Positions 34,328-43,472 of a DNA stretch of 64,000 nt are shown one piece after another. Numbering within the stretch: position 1 is the first letter of the stretch; every line of letters begins with the position of its first letter. Under the pieces are notes generated by a model, which was not told the origin of the DNA, did no database searches, and saw only the letters and a program-made list of their open reading frames with translations. Made by a program: the position numbers and the translations under genes. The stretch is from an uncultured Lachnospiraceae bacterium (lineage in GTDB: Bacteria > Bacillota > Clostridia > Lachnospirales > Lachnospiraceae), in assembly GCA_959022495.1 (NCBI GenBank), contig CAUEYX010000005.1:1-64000 (forward strand), written 5' to 3'.

Positions 34328-35193
34328 GATTAGAGAAAAATATTGTGAATTTCATAGGATGTGACGCTGCGTATGAAGAGGCGGAGATCGTGCTTTTCGG
34401 CGCGCCGTTTGACTCAACCACGTCCTTCCGGCCGGGGACCCGGTTCGCGGGGGCAGCGGTGCGCAATGATTCCTACGGTCTGGAGATATACAGCCCCTAT
34501 CAGGATAAAGAGCTGGTGGAAAATAAAGTGTATGACTGCGGCGATCTGGAGCTGGCCATCGGCAGCGCGGAGCGTGTGCTGGAACAGATTGAGGCGTGCG
34601 CGGAAGAGATAATTGCGGATGGGAAACTGCCCTTTCTGATCGGCGGGGAACACCTGGTTACCCTGGGAAGTGTCCGCGCGGCGGTGAAGAAGCATCTGGA
34701 TATGCATATCATTCATTTTGACGCGCACACAGACCTGCGGGAGGATTATCTGGGTGTGGAACTGTCCCATGCCTGTGTCATCCGCAGGTGCTGGGAGCTG
34801 CTGGGAGATGGGCGGATACACCAGTTCGGCATCCGGTCCGGAGAAAAGCAGGAGTTCGATTGGGCGAAGAGCGGCCACACGGACTTCCATCCCTTCAGCC
34901 TGGAGGGACTGGAGGAGACATTGGCGGAGATCGGCAGCGCGCCGGTGTATTTCACAGTGGATCTGGACGTGATGGACCCGTCAGTATTTCCGGGGACAGG
35001 GACGCCGGAGCCGGGAGGCGTGGACTTCCTGACTGCCATGAGAGGCGTGACCGAAGTCTGTGAGAAAGTGAATTTGATCGGCTGCGACGTAAATGAGCTA
35101 TGTCCTCCCTGCGATCAGTCCGGGGCGTCCACGGCTGTGGCGTGCAAGATCATCAGGGAAATGTTGATTGCGGCTGTAAATAAAGAGAAATAA
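34324..35193 (+). CDS. speB: Agmatinase-family ureohydrolase
   Basis: A 289-residue binuclear manganese enzyme that removes urea from agmatine (or aminopropylagmatine) to give putrescine (or spermidine). Metal-site motifs are GGEHLVTLG, IIHFDAHTDLRED and TVDLDVMDPSVFPGTG. The first reads GGEH rather than the common GGDH, which occurs in the family. It starts inside the speE stop (ATGA), suggesting coupled translation of the two. Confidence 0.94.
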   Translation: MRLEKNIVNFIGCDAAYEEAEIVLFGAPFDSTTSFRPGTRFAGAAVRNDSYGLEIYSPYQDKELVENKVYDCGDLELAIGSAERVLEQIEACAEEIIADGKLPFLIGGEHLVTLGSVRAAVKKHLDMHIIHFDAHTDLREDYLGVELSHACVIRRCWELLGDGRIHQFGIRSGEKQEFDWAKSGHTDFHPFSLEGLEETLAEIGSAPVYFTVDLDVMDPSVFPGTGTPEPGGVDFLTAMRGVTEVCEKVNLIGCDVNELCPPCDQSGASTAVACKIIREMLIAAVNKEK

Positions 35194-35249
35194 ACGGAAA
35201 TTCAGATCAGATATTCCCGGAGAATACCCGGGCGGAGAGGAGAAGGAAA

Positions 35250-36452
35250 ATGGGAAAAGTAATGGTGATTGGCTGCGGAGGCGTAGCGGGTGTGGCAATC
35301 CATAAGATCTGCCAGAATGACGAGGTATTTACCGAACTGTGCATTGCCAGCAGGACGGTGTCAAAATGTGACGCCCTGAAAGAGAAACTGGAGGGAACGA
35401 CCAAAACAAAAATTACTACCGCGCAGGTGGACGCGGATGACGTGGAGGCCCTGACCGCTCTCATTCAGAAGGAACAGCCGGAGGTGGTGCTGAACCTGGC
35501 GCTCCCGTACCAGGATCTCACAATTATGGACGCGTGCCTGGCGGCAGGGGCGCACTATATAGATACCGCCAACTATGAGCCGGAGGACACAGCGAAATTT
35601 GAATATAAATGGCAGTGGGCTTACCGGGAGAGATTTGAGAAAGCCGGGCTGACCGCGCTTCTTGGAAGCGGATTTGATCCGGGCGTGACCAGTGTGTTCT
35701 CAGCTTACGCTCTGAAACATTATTTTGACGAAATCAACTATATTGATATCCTGGACTGCAATGCCGGGGATCACGGTTATCCATTTGCCACGAATTTTAA
35801 TCCCGAGATCAATATCCGGGAAGTGTCCGCGAAAGGCTCCTACTGGGAGGACGGGGACTGGGTAGAGACAGAACCCATGGAGATTAAGCGGGTATATGAT
35901 TTCCCGGAGATTGGGAAGAAAGATATGTACCTGCTTCACCACGAGGAGATCGAGTCCCTTGCGCTTAATATCCCGGGAATCAAGAGAATCCGATTCTTCA
36001 TGACATTCGGGGAGAGTTACCTGAATCATTTAAGATGCCTGGAGAATGTAGGCATGACGTCCATAGAGCCGATCCTGTACGAAGGAAAAGAAATCGTACC
36101 GCTTCAGTTCTTAAAAGCAGTGCTGCCCGACCCGTCGTCCTTAGGGCCGCGCACAAAGGGCAAGACCAATATCGGCTGTATCTTCATTGGGAAGAAGGAC
36201 GGACAGGAGAAGAAACTCTATATCTATAATACATGCGACCACCAGGAGTGCTATCAAGAAGTGGGATCACAGGCAGTGGCCTACACGACAGGTGTTCCGG
36301 CTATGATCGGGGCGATGATGGTAATGACCGGAACGTGGAGCAGGCCCGGCGTATATAATATGGAAGAATTCGATCCAGATCCGTTCATGGATGCCCTCAA
36401 TCAGTGGGGACTGCCGTGGAAGATCAGCGAATCTCCCGAGCTGGTGGACTGA
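35250..36452 (+). CDS. Carboxy(nor)spermidine dehydrogenase (saccharopine dehydrogenase family)
   Basis: A 400-residue NADPH-dependent enzyme that condenses putrescine with aspartate semialdehyde to carboxyspermidine. The nucleotide loop is VMVIGCGGVAGVAIHKI; LGSGFDPGVTSVFSAYA and the long C-terminal dimer region match the CASDH branch rather than lysine-pathway enzymes. GGAGAAGG precedes the ATG. Position directly before the carboxyspermidine decarboxylase supports the call. The gene symbol lys1 is often attached to this family but could mislead, so it is left blank. Confidence 0.9.
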   Translation: MGKVMVIGCGGVAGVAIHKICQNDEVFTELCIASRTVSKCDALKEKLEGTTKTKITTAQVDADDVEALTALIQKEQPEVVLNLALPYQDLTIMDACLAAGAHYIDTANYEPEDTAKFEYKWQWAYRERFEKAGLTALLGSGFDPGVTSVFSAYALKHYFDEINYIDILDCNAGDHGYPFATNFNPEINIREVSAKGSYWEDGDWVETEPMEIKRVYDFPEIGKKDMYLLHHEEIESLALNIPGIKRIRFFMTFGESYLNHLRCLENVGMTSIEPILYEGKEIVPLQFLKAVLPDPSSLGPRTKGKTNIGCIFIGKKDGQEKKLYIYNTCDHQECYQEVGSQAVAYTTGVPAMIGAMMVMTGTWSRPGVYNMEEFDPDPFMDALNQWGLPWKISESPELVD

Positions 36453-36483
36453 CTGGGACATTTACAGATGGGAGAAGGACTGT

Positions 36484-37629
36484 ATGAAAAGAGAGGAACT
36501 GCGCACACCCTGCTATGTGGTGCGGGAGAAGAAGCTTAAGGAGAATCTGGAGATCTTAAAAGCGGTCTGCGATGAGGCAGGATGTAAGATCCTTCTGGCG
36601 CAGAAGGCATTTTCCATGTACAGTGTTTACCCGCTGATCGGGAAGTATCTGTACGGCACCACTGCCAGCGGCCTGTACGAGGCCAGGCTCGGGTATGAGG
36701 AGATGGGGAAGGAGAACCACATTTTCTCGCCGGCGTACCGGGAAGAAGAAATGCCGGAGATCCTTCGGCTGTGCGACCATATTGTTTTCAATTCTCCCGG
36801 TCAGGTCAAAAAGTATGGAGACCGGGTAAAACGGGCGGGGAGGAGCATAGGACTTCGCGTGAACCCGGAGTGCTCCACCCAGGAGGGACATGCCATTTAT
36901 GACCCGTGCGCGCCGTTCTCCAGACTTGGGACGACGCTGGAGCAGTTTGAAAAAGAGATGACAGGGGCAGACACAGCCTTGCTGGACGGCCTTCATTTCC
37001 ATACGCTCTGCGAGCAGAACGCGGATGCTCTGGAGAAAACGCTGGAAGCGGTGGAGAAGAAGTTCGGAAAGTATCTCCATCAGATGAAGTGGGTGAACCT
37101 GGGAGGCGGGCATCATATTACAAGGGCGGACTATGACAGAGATCTGCTGAAGCGCTGCATCCGTCATCTGAAGGAGACGTACTGTGTAGAAGTCTATCTG
37201 GAGCCCGGGGAAGCTGTGGCGCTGAACGCGGGGGAGCTGATCACAGAGGTTCTGGAGATCGTGGAGAATGGGATGTCCATCGCGATCCTGGACGCGTCCG
37301 CGGCCTGCCATATGCCGGACGTCCTGGAGATGCCTTACCGGCCGCCGCTGAAAGACGCGGAGGGACCGGAGGCGGATGAGGGGCACCCTTATGTCTGCAG
37401 GCTGTCCGGGCCAACCTGCCTCGCGGGGGACGTGATTGGGGATTATGCCTTCACGCGGCCCTTAAAGGCCGGGGACCGGCTGGAATTTGAAGATATGGCA
37501 ATCTACACAATGGTTAAGACAAATACCTTTAATGGCATGAAACTGCCGGATATCGTCTTTGAGAGAGAGGACGGGACATGCCGGGTGGTCAGGTCATTTG
37601 GATACGAGGATTTTAAGGCGAGGCTGTGA
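36484..37629 (+). CDS. nspC: Carboxy(nor)spermidine decarboxylase
   Basis: A PLP enzyme of the alanine racemase fold (381 residues) that decarboxylates carboxyspermidine to spermidine. The PLP lysine is in KILLAQKAFSMYSVYP near residue 41; HFHTLCEQ, WVNLGGGHHITRADYD and the C-terminal PTCLAGD block (with the catalytic Cys from the partner chain) are all present. I start at ATG 36484, after GGAGAAGGA; the open frame extends upstream into the dehydrogenase gene without a better start. It ends the operon; a short AAAAGC-TTC-GCTTTT hairpin (37629-37644) follows. Confidence 0.94.
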   Translation: MKREELRTPCYVVREKKLKENLEILKAVCDEAGCKILLAQKAFSMYSVYPLIGKYLYGTTASGLYEARLGYEEMGKENHIFSPAYREEEMPEILRLCDHIVFNSPGQVKKYGDRVKRAGRSIGLRVNPECSTQEGHAIYDPCAPFSRLGTTLEQFEKEMTGADTALLDGLHFHTLCEQNADALEKTLEAVEKKFGKYLHQMKWVNLGGGHHITRADYDRDLLKRCIRHLKETYCVEVYLEPGEAVALNAGELITEVLEIVENGMSIAILDASAACHMPDVLEMPYRPPLKDAEGPEADEGHPYVCRLSGPTCLAGDVIGDYAFTRPLKAGDRLEFEDMAIYTMVKTNTFNGMKLPDIVFEREDGTCRVVRSFGYEDFKARL

Positions 37630-37651
37630 AAAGCTTCGCTTTTTATAGAAG

Positions 37652-37680
37652 TTTACTTTTATGACCGTGTTCGCTATAAT
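37652..37680 (+). promoter_or_regulatory. Promoter of the PBP gene
   Basis: TTTACT (37652-37657) and TATAAT (37675-37680) are spaced by 17 nt, about 105 nt before the PBP start. Confidence 0.65.
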
Positions 37681-37784
37681 GGAACTACTTAAGAGAAACA
37701 ATCGATCAGCCGCAGCAGCTGACAGGGCAGAGTAAAGAAAGGAATAGATCATAGTCCGGAATAACCGGCAGAATGGAGGCCGCT

Positions 37785-39929
37785 ATGGAAAAAGAGAAGA
37801 ATTATCTGAAAGTGGAGAGCAGGAAGAGCAGAAAAGCGCACGGCAGCAGAAAGCGCAGAGGCAGACGGCGCGGCAGGAAACCGGTGATGATTGCCTGTGG
37901 GATCATTCTGGCAGTGGTGATCTGCGCAGCGGCAGGACTCATCATATGGAAGGTCCTCAGCAGCAGGCCGGCAGCGGCAGACACGGTGAAAGAATATTTC
38001 TCCCTGCTGCATAAAGGAGAATATAAGAAGATGTATGGACTCCTCTCGGATGAGACAAAGAAGAAGATCTCAGAGGAAGATTTCGTCGAGAGGAATCAGA
38101 ATATCTATGAGGGCATCGAGGCGGCGGATATCAAAGTTACGCTGCCTGAAGATGGAGATCAGGCGGGCGGCATAACGAGGGAGGACACAGAGACTGTCAC
38201 ATATCATACGTCCATGGACACGGCAGCAGGCAGCCTTGCGTTTGACAACCAGATGACCCTTGTAAAAAGTGATGGCGGAGAGTATCGGATTGACTGGGAT
38301 TCGACACTGATTTTCCCGTCCCTTTCAGATGACTGCCGGGTGTCAGTGGATACCATACCAGCTGTGCGCGGGGCGATATACGACAGGAACGGGACAGTCC
38401 TCGCTGACCAGGGGATGGCTTCGGAAGTGGGACTGGTGCCGGGAAAGATGAGTGAAGACCCCGCCGCGGATATTCAGAAAATCGCGGACATTCTGGGGAT
38501 TACGGCAGAGAGCGTCAATGGGGAACTCAGCGCCTCCTGGGTGCAGGACGACTCCTTTGTCCCATTGAAGCAGATTGCCAGAACGGATACGGAAAAAGAG
38601 GAACAGCTTCTCCAGATACCGGGTGTCCTGATTAACGACGCGGAAGCGCGGGTCTATCCCCTGGGAGAGGCGGCGGGGAACCTGACCGGCTATGTGCAGG
38701 CAGTCACCGCGGAAGAGCTGGAGGAGAAGTCGGGCGAGGGATACCATATGAACAGCGTCATCGGGAAAGCGGGGCTTGAGGCGGCATTTGAGGAAGAGCT
38801 GCGGGCGCGGGATGGCGTGAAGATCAATATTGTGGATGAGAACGGGAATGTGGTTGAGACGCTGGCATCCCAGGAAGCGGAGGACGGCCAGGATATCCGC
38901 GTGACAATTGATTCTTCCTTACAGCAGCTGGCCTACAGTCAGTTTCAGGATGAGTGTGGCGCAGTGGCGGCGATGGACCCGACAACGGGAGAAGTGCTGG
39001 CACTTGTGAGCACACCCGGGTATGACCCCAACGAATTCATTCTGGGGATCACGGATTCCCGCTGGGAGGAGCTGAACGATCCGGAGAAGAAACCCCTTCA
39101 GAACCGTTTCCAGAGCGCGTGGGTTCCGGGGTCTACATTCAAAGGAATCACAGCGGCTGTAGGCGTTGACAGCGGAAAGCTTGATCCGGCGGCGAATCTT
39201 GGGTATGTGGGCTTGAGCTGGCAGAAAGACGAGAGCTGGGGCGATTATCATGTCACCACACTGACCGATTACGGAGAGAATGTAAATCTGGAAAACGCGC
39301 TTGTATATTCTGACAATATTTACTTCGCGAGAGCCGCGTTAAATATCGGGGCGGACGTGATGACAGAGTATTTCAGGAAAATGGGATTTGATGAGGAGAT
39401 CCCATTTGAGATGAGTCTTGACAAGTCAACTTACGATGACGACGGGAACATCGATTCTGATATCCAGCTCGCGGATACAGGCTACGGCCAGGGACAGCTC
39501 CTGGTAAATCCGATCCATATGCTGTCCATGTACTCTATGTTTGTAAACGGGGGCAGCATGGTTCAGCCTGTTCTTGTATGGGAAGAAGGATATGTGGGTA
39601 AAATGTGGAAAGAGAATGTGATTTCTCCGGAGACTGCCCAGACCGTAAAAAATGACTTGATCCAGGTGATTGAGAATCCGTCCGGGACAGGTGCCGTCGC
39701 AAGGATAGAGGGGATCACCATGCTGGGTAAAACAGGGACGGCAGAGATCAAGGAGAGCCAGGACGACACGGATGGGATCGAGAGAGGCTGGTTTATCTGT
39801 GAGACCGCGGACGCGGCGGCCGCGAAACCGCTGGCGGTTGCGGGCATGATCGAGGATGTAAAAGGAAAAGGCGGCAGCAATTATGTGACAGAGAAGGTGG
39901 GAAAGATTGCCGCCGCGTATAAGGAGTGA
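37785..39929 (+). CDS. Class B penicillin-binding protein with MecA-type N-terminal domain
   Basis: A 714-residue membrane-anchored D,D-transpeptidase. A basic N-tail (poly Lys/Arg) precedes one membrane helix (about 33-57), an NTF2-like MecA-N domain (about 62-175), the PBP dimer domain (from AVRGAIYDRNG) and the transpeptidase domain with SxxK (S450-TF-K453), SDN (509-511) and KTGT (649-652). All catalytic motifs are intact. The MecA_N domain resembles low-affinity PBPs, but this fold is widespread in Clostridia and does not show resistance. ATG 37785 is 5 nt after GGAGG; an in-frame ATG at 37773 precedes the site. Confidence 0.93.
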   Translation: MEKEKNYLKVESRKSRKAHGSRKRRGRRRGRKPVMIACGIILAVVICAAAGLIIWKVLSSRPAAADTVKEYFSLLHKGEYKKMYGLLSDETKKKISEEDFVERNQNIYEGIEAADIKVTLPEDGDQAGGITREDTETVTYHTSMDTAAGSLAFDNQMTLVKSDGGEYRIDWDSTLIFPSLSDDCRVSVDTIPAVRGAIYDRNGTVLADQGMASEVGLVPGKMSEDPAADIQKIADILGITAESVNGELSASWVQDDSFVPLKQIARTDTEKEEQLLQIPGVLINDAEARVYPLGEAAGNLTGYVQAVTAEELEEKSGEGYHMNSVIGKAGLEAAFEEELRARDGVKINIVDENGNVVETLASQEAEDGQDIRVTIDSSLQQLAYSQFQDECGAVAAMDPTTGEVLALVSTPGYDPNEFILGITDSRWEELNDPEKKPLQNRFQSAWVPGSTFKGITAAVGVDSGKLDPAANLGYVGLSWQKDESWGDYHVTTLTDYGENVNLENALVYSDNIYFARAALNIGADVMTEYFRKMGFDEEIPFEMSLDKSTYDDDGNIDSDIQLADTGYGQGQLLVNPIHMLSMYSMFVNGGSMVQPVLVWEEGYVGKMWKENVISPETAQTVKNDLIQVIENPSGTGAVARIEGITMLGKTGTAEIKESQDDTDGIERGWFICETADAAAAKPLAVAGMIEDVKGKGGSNYVTEKVGKIAAAYKE

Positions 39930-39937
39930 CCTTTTTC

Positions 39938-40816
39938 ATGATAAAAAGGAAAAAATGGATGCTTGTGATATTGATCGTGATGGGGGTGTTTTTGGCCTAT
40001 ATTTTGATCAGTCTGTGGATATCCGCCAATTATATTGTGACGCGGGAATTCGAGGTGGACACCGGGAAATGTGACATCCCTGTCCGCGCGGCTGTGATCT
40101 CCGATCTGCATGACCATGAGTTTGGTAAGGGGAATGCTGCCCTGGCCGAGAAGATTCTTGAGGCAGAACCGGATCTGATCATTATGGACGGGGATATGCT
40201 GAATAATACGTCAGAAGACGCGGCGGTTCCGGTGGAGCTGATCGAGCGACTGTCAGAGGAAGCGGACCGGGAGATCCCCATCTATTACGCCATGGGGAAC
40301 CATGAGCTGGAATATATCAATAACGGACATCCGGAACTGACAGAACAGCTGGAAGCGGCGGGGGCGTCCGTCCTGGATGAAAGGTATGAGGATATTGACA
40401 TCAACGGCGTTCCCATCCGGCTGGGCGGCTTGTATGACTATGCCTTCGGTCTTGACGGGAATAATACCGCGCAGAACGCGCCACAGGACATTTTTGATTT
40501 TCTTATGGAGTATCAGGATACAGACCGGCTTAAGATCATGCTTTCACACCGCCCGGACAGCTTTATATTCGGGGATGCCAGCGAAGTGTGGGACGTGGAC
40601 CTTGTCATCAGCGGCCACAACCATGGGGGACAGGTCGTGATCCCGTTCCTGGGCGGTTTGTACGGCGGGGACCAGGGCTGGTTCCCGGAATACGCGCATG
40701 GTGTCTATGAGAAAGGAAAATTCCAGATGTTTGTTACCAGCGGTCTTGGAAGCAACAGGCAGAAGCTCCCGAGATTCAATAATCCGCCTGAGGCGGCAGT
40801 ATTAACAATCCGATAG
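39938..40816 (+). CDS. Membrane-anchored metallophosphoesterase
   Basis: A 292-residue calcineurin-like phosphoesterase of the YkuE/YaeI type. One N-terminal membrane helix (about 7-28) is followed by an extracytoplasmic catalytic domain with metal motifs VISDLHDHEFG, IIMDGDML, YYAMGNHELEY, ISGHNHGGQ. Related enzymes act on lipids such as UDP-diacylglucosamine or on cell-wall-linked substrates, but no substrate is shown here. It follows the PBP by 8 nt, so they are probably co-transcribed. ATG 39938 lies 12 nt after AAGGAG; a GTG at 39926 would abut that site. Confidence 0.92.
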   Translation: MIKRKKWMLVILIVMGVFLAYILISLWISANYIVTREFEVDTGKCDIPVRAAVISDLHDHEFGKGNAALAEKILEAEPDLIIMDGDMLNNTSEDAAVPVELIERLSEEADREIPIYYAMGNHELEYINNGHPELTEQLEAAGASVLDERYEDIDINGVPIRLGGLYDYAFGLDGNNTAQNAPQDIFDFLMEYQDTDRLKIMLSHRPDSFIFGDASEVWDVDLVISGHNHGGQVVIPFLGGLYGGDQGWFPEYAHGVYEKGKFQMFVTSGLGSNRQKLPRFNNPPEAAVLTIR

Positions 40817-40902
40817 TGACGCTGTGGCAGGTGGATAGAAGTATGCCTGGGAGGGCCGGCACCCGGGAGGACCGGCAGATTTTTGAATGAGGTTTGGCAT
40901 AT

Positions 40903-43281
40903 ATGAATCTTAGAGACGTACAAATTGATAAAACAGCAGAGATTGAAGCGATGCTGGAAGAGCACATGATGATCTGTTTAAACAGCATGCCCGGTTCGGG
41001 AAAAAAGACGGCGGTCAGGATGCTTCTTGAGAAACATCCTGAGGTTCACGCCGTCTTTTGTTCTGTGGAGGAGATTGAGGACGGGTCCGCGCTTGACAGG
41101 GCTGACGCGGAACGGGCCAACTGGTATCTGCTCCACAAACCCAGGCAGTGCCGATATCCTGAATCAGACGAAGGACTGTGGCGATTTATCCGACGGATGC
41201 CCAGCCGGGACCGGATCTTTCTGGCTGCTGACGGGCTCATACCGGACAGTATTCTTACGTTTGTCTGGAACGGGATTATGGGCGTGATGATGCCGGAGTC
41301 ATTCCGGTTCACAGAAGCGGAGACATACCGTTATCTAAAGAACAGCAAAAGCAGTCTGAGATACAGGGATGTGTATTATCTTACCGGCGGATATGCCGGC
41401 TGCATTGCCATGCTGGTACGGATGGAGAAGCAGCTTGGTGGGGAATGGTCGGTGTGGCAGCTGTGCAGCCGCTATGAGATTCATAGATATATACAGAGGG
41501 AGATTCTCTCATCCCTTCCGGAAGAAGACTTTAATCTGTTAAAAGAAAGGTCCCCATTCCCTTATCTGAATGAGGAGCTGGTATCCCGATTGTGGAAGGC
41601 CCCGGAGCGGGAGACAGAGGAAAGGCTCCTTCTCAGGGGTGCTATGATCTATGTCCCGGAGAAAGGGTGCTGGTATGTACATCCGGCGCTCAGAATGGCG
41701 GTGGAAACATCCGCGTCTCCAGAACTCTGCCGGCGGGCAGCGGCATGGTATGAAGAGCAGGGAAATATACAGGAAGCGCTGGTGTGCTGCTGGTATTTTG
41801 GGGACCGGAAGGGATATCGGGAGTGTCTGCTGAGAAATTATGACAAAGTTCCTTTCCTGAATTATGAAAAAATCGTGTGGACGGGGAGCGGAGCGCGTTC
41901 CCGGTCACCGGAAATCCTGTATCTGGAGTGGATGGAATGCAGTCTCCGGGGGGATACCGGCAGGATGGCGGCGCTGAGAGAGAGTACGGCGGCTTTAGCC
42001 GGTCGTATCAGGGATAATAATCCGGAGCGGGATAAGCTGGCGGAAATCTTTTTGAACATTGCATACACAGATCCGGATCTGTCCACGGCAGATTGGATGG
42101 AACTGCTCCGGCAGTATTCCAGGCCGGGATATCCCCTGCGCCTGTATTTTATGCTGGGGGAGTCTGTGTCTTATCTGAGCGGGCTGCGGGACCTGTCTGA
42201 ATTATTTGCCTGCGGCAGGACGACACGGAGGCAGTATAAGGAACTCTGGCAGGAACGGCTGGCGCCCATGAACCGGACTGCTTACCGGCTTGCGGAATTG
42301 GAGTATGACCTGCAGACAGACGCGGCATCTGTGAGAAAGGGCGGCGGTCTCGGACTGCTTCCGGAGACGGATGAAAGTACTCCCTGGCAGATCCGGCTCG
42401 GCCTGATGTACATCGCCTATCTTGCCATGGATAATGAAGGGTTCAGTTACCGGATGAAGCAGTTTATAACCGGGGCGGCGGTCTCTCTTGAGAAGGAAAG
42501 TGCTTATGTGTGTCAGTGGAATACAAGGGCTCTTCTGTATCTTGCCAGGGCAAGATGGGGAGAAAAAGAAGATCTGATGAAATGGATCAGGGAGACAGAC
42601 GGAGATATCAGTAATGTTTACGGGAAGACGAAATTTTATCTGACCGCGGAAGTGAAGATTGCCCTCTGCCTTGGGAACTATACCCACGCGGAACAGATAC
42701 TCAGTGTCTTGATCCCTCTGTTCCGGGCAAGGCGGAGCTGGCGCTGGCTGTCGGAGGCGCTGTTCCAGCGGGCGGTGGTGGAATGGGAAAAAGGAGAGCG
42801 CGTGCAGGCAGTTCAGACAACGGCGGAGTCTATGATGACGGCCAATCCCTACCGATATGTGAAGATCTATACCGGTTATGGTAAGACGGGAACAGAGATT
42901 CTGAAAGAATACCACAGCTGGCTTAGCAGGACAGCCGCGGACGGAGCTCAGAGGAAGAAAAAGTACCAATACGGAGACGTTCTGAAGATGTCCATGCCGG
43001 ACTGGGTCGACTATACTTTGCGCAGGGCCGCACGGCAGAAAAAATATTCTGTTGATCTTCAGAGTGAACAGCAGAACATTTACCATGTAGAAAAACTGAC
43101 TGTTACAGAGAACATGGTACTCCAATATCTGGCAAAAGGATATGCCAACGCCCAGATCAGCAGCGCGATGAATATTAAACTGCCTACGGTGAAGAGTCAT
43201 GTCTATAACATCTATAAGAAGCTGGGAGCCGCCACCCGTATCCAGGCAGTGGAGAAGGCAAGAGAGTGCGGACTGCTGTGA
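40903..43281 (+). CDS. Large ATP-binding LuxR-family regulator (MalT/LAL-like)
   Basis: A 792-residue regulator. The N-terminal P-loop (MPGSGKKTAVRMLLE, about 29-43) begins a STAND-type NTPase domain; a long helical middle region (about 270-690) resembles TPR-like repeats in MalT-type proteins; the C-terminal ~60 residues form a LuxR helix-turn-helix (VTENMVLQYLAKGYANAQISSAMNIKLPTVKSHVYNIYKKLG). It likely senses a small ligand or protein. The Walker A carries KKT instead of the usual GKT/GKS, which is unusual. ATG 40903 is chosen over TTG 40894 on codon type and spacing from GAGG. Its target is unknown. Confidence 0.88.
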   Translation: MNLRDVQIDKTAEIEAMLEEHMMICLNSMPGSGKKTAVRMLLEKHPEVHAVFCSVEEIEDGSALDRADAERANWYLLHKPRQCRYPESDEGLWRFIRRMPSRDRIFLAADGLIPDSILTFVWNGIMGVMMPESFRFTEAETYRYLKNSKSSLRYRDVYYLTGGYAGCIAMLVRMEKQLGGEWSVWQLCSRYEIHRYIQREILSSLPEEDFNLLKERSPFPYLNEELVSRLWKAPERETEERLLLRGAMIYVPEKGCWYVHPALRMAVETSASPELCRRAAAWYEEQGNIQEALVCCWYFGDRKGYRECLLRNYDKVPFLNYEKIVWTGSGARSRSPEILYLEWMECSLRGDTGRMAALRESTAALAGRIRDNNPERDKLAEIFLNIAYTDPDLSTADWMELLRQYSRPGYPLRLYFMLGESVSYLSGLRDLSELFACGRTTRRQYKELWQERLAPMNRTAYRLAELEYDLQTDAASVRKGGGLGLLPETDESTPWQIRLGLMYIAYLAMDNEGFSYRMKQFITGAAVSLEKESAYVCQWNTRALLYLARARWGEKEDLMKWIRETDGDISNVYGKTKFYLTAEVKIALCLGNYTHAEQILSVLIPLFRARRSWRWLSEALFQRAVVEWEKGERVQAVQTTAESMMTANPYRYVKIYTGYGKTGTEILKEYHSWLSRTAADGAQRKKKYQYGDVLKMSMPDWVDYTLRRAARQKKYSVDLQSEQQNIYHVEKLTVTENMVLQYLAKGYANAQISSAMNIKLPTVKSHVYNIYKKLGAATRIQAVEKARECGLL

Positions 43282-43321
43282 ACGGAAATACGAAAACCAT
43301 ATGATGGAAAATGCGAAAATG

Positions 43322-43367
43322 AAGGAAATTATCTCATACTAAGGTATGAGGTGATTTCCTTTTTTTG
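43322..43367 (+). terminator. Intrinsic terminator of the LuxR-family gene
   Basis: AGGAAAT...ATTTCCT encloses CTCATAC-TAAG-GTATGAG, followed by seven T. It is a strong terminator about 40 nt after the stop. A second perfect 10-bp hairpin (43415-43441) with TTTTT a few bases later lies in the leader of the next gene. Confidence 0.9.
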
Positions 43368-43472
43368 GTGCTAAAATAACCCCAATTTCAGAGCACAGAT
43401 TTGGAAATGCAGAGCGCTGTCCGGCAGATATCCGGACAGCGTAAAGAATTTTTGGGGAGAAATCACTGGAAA

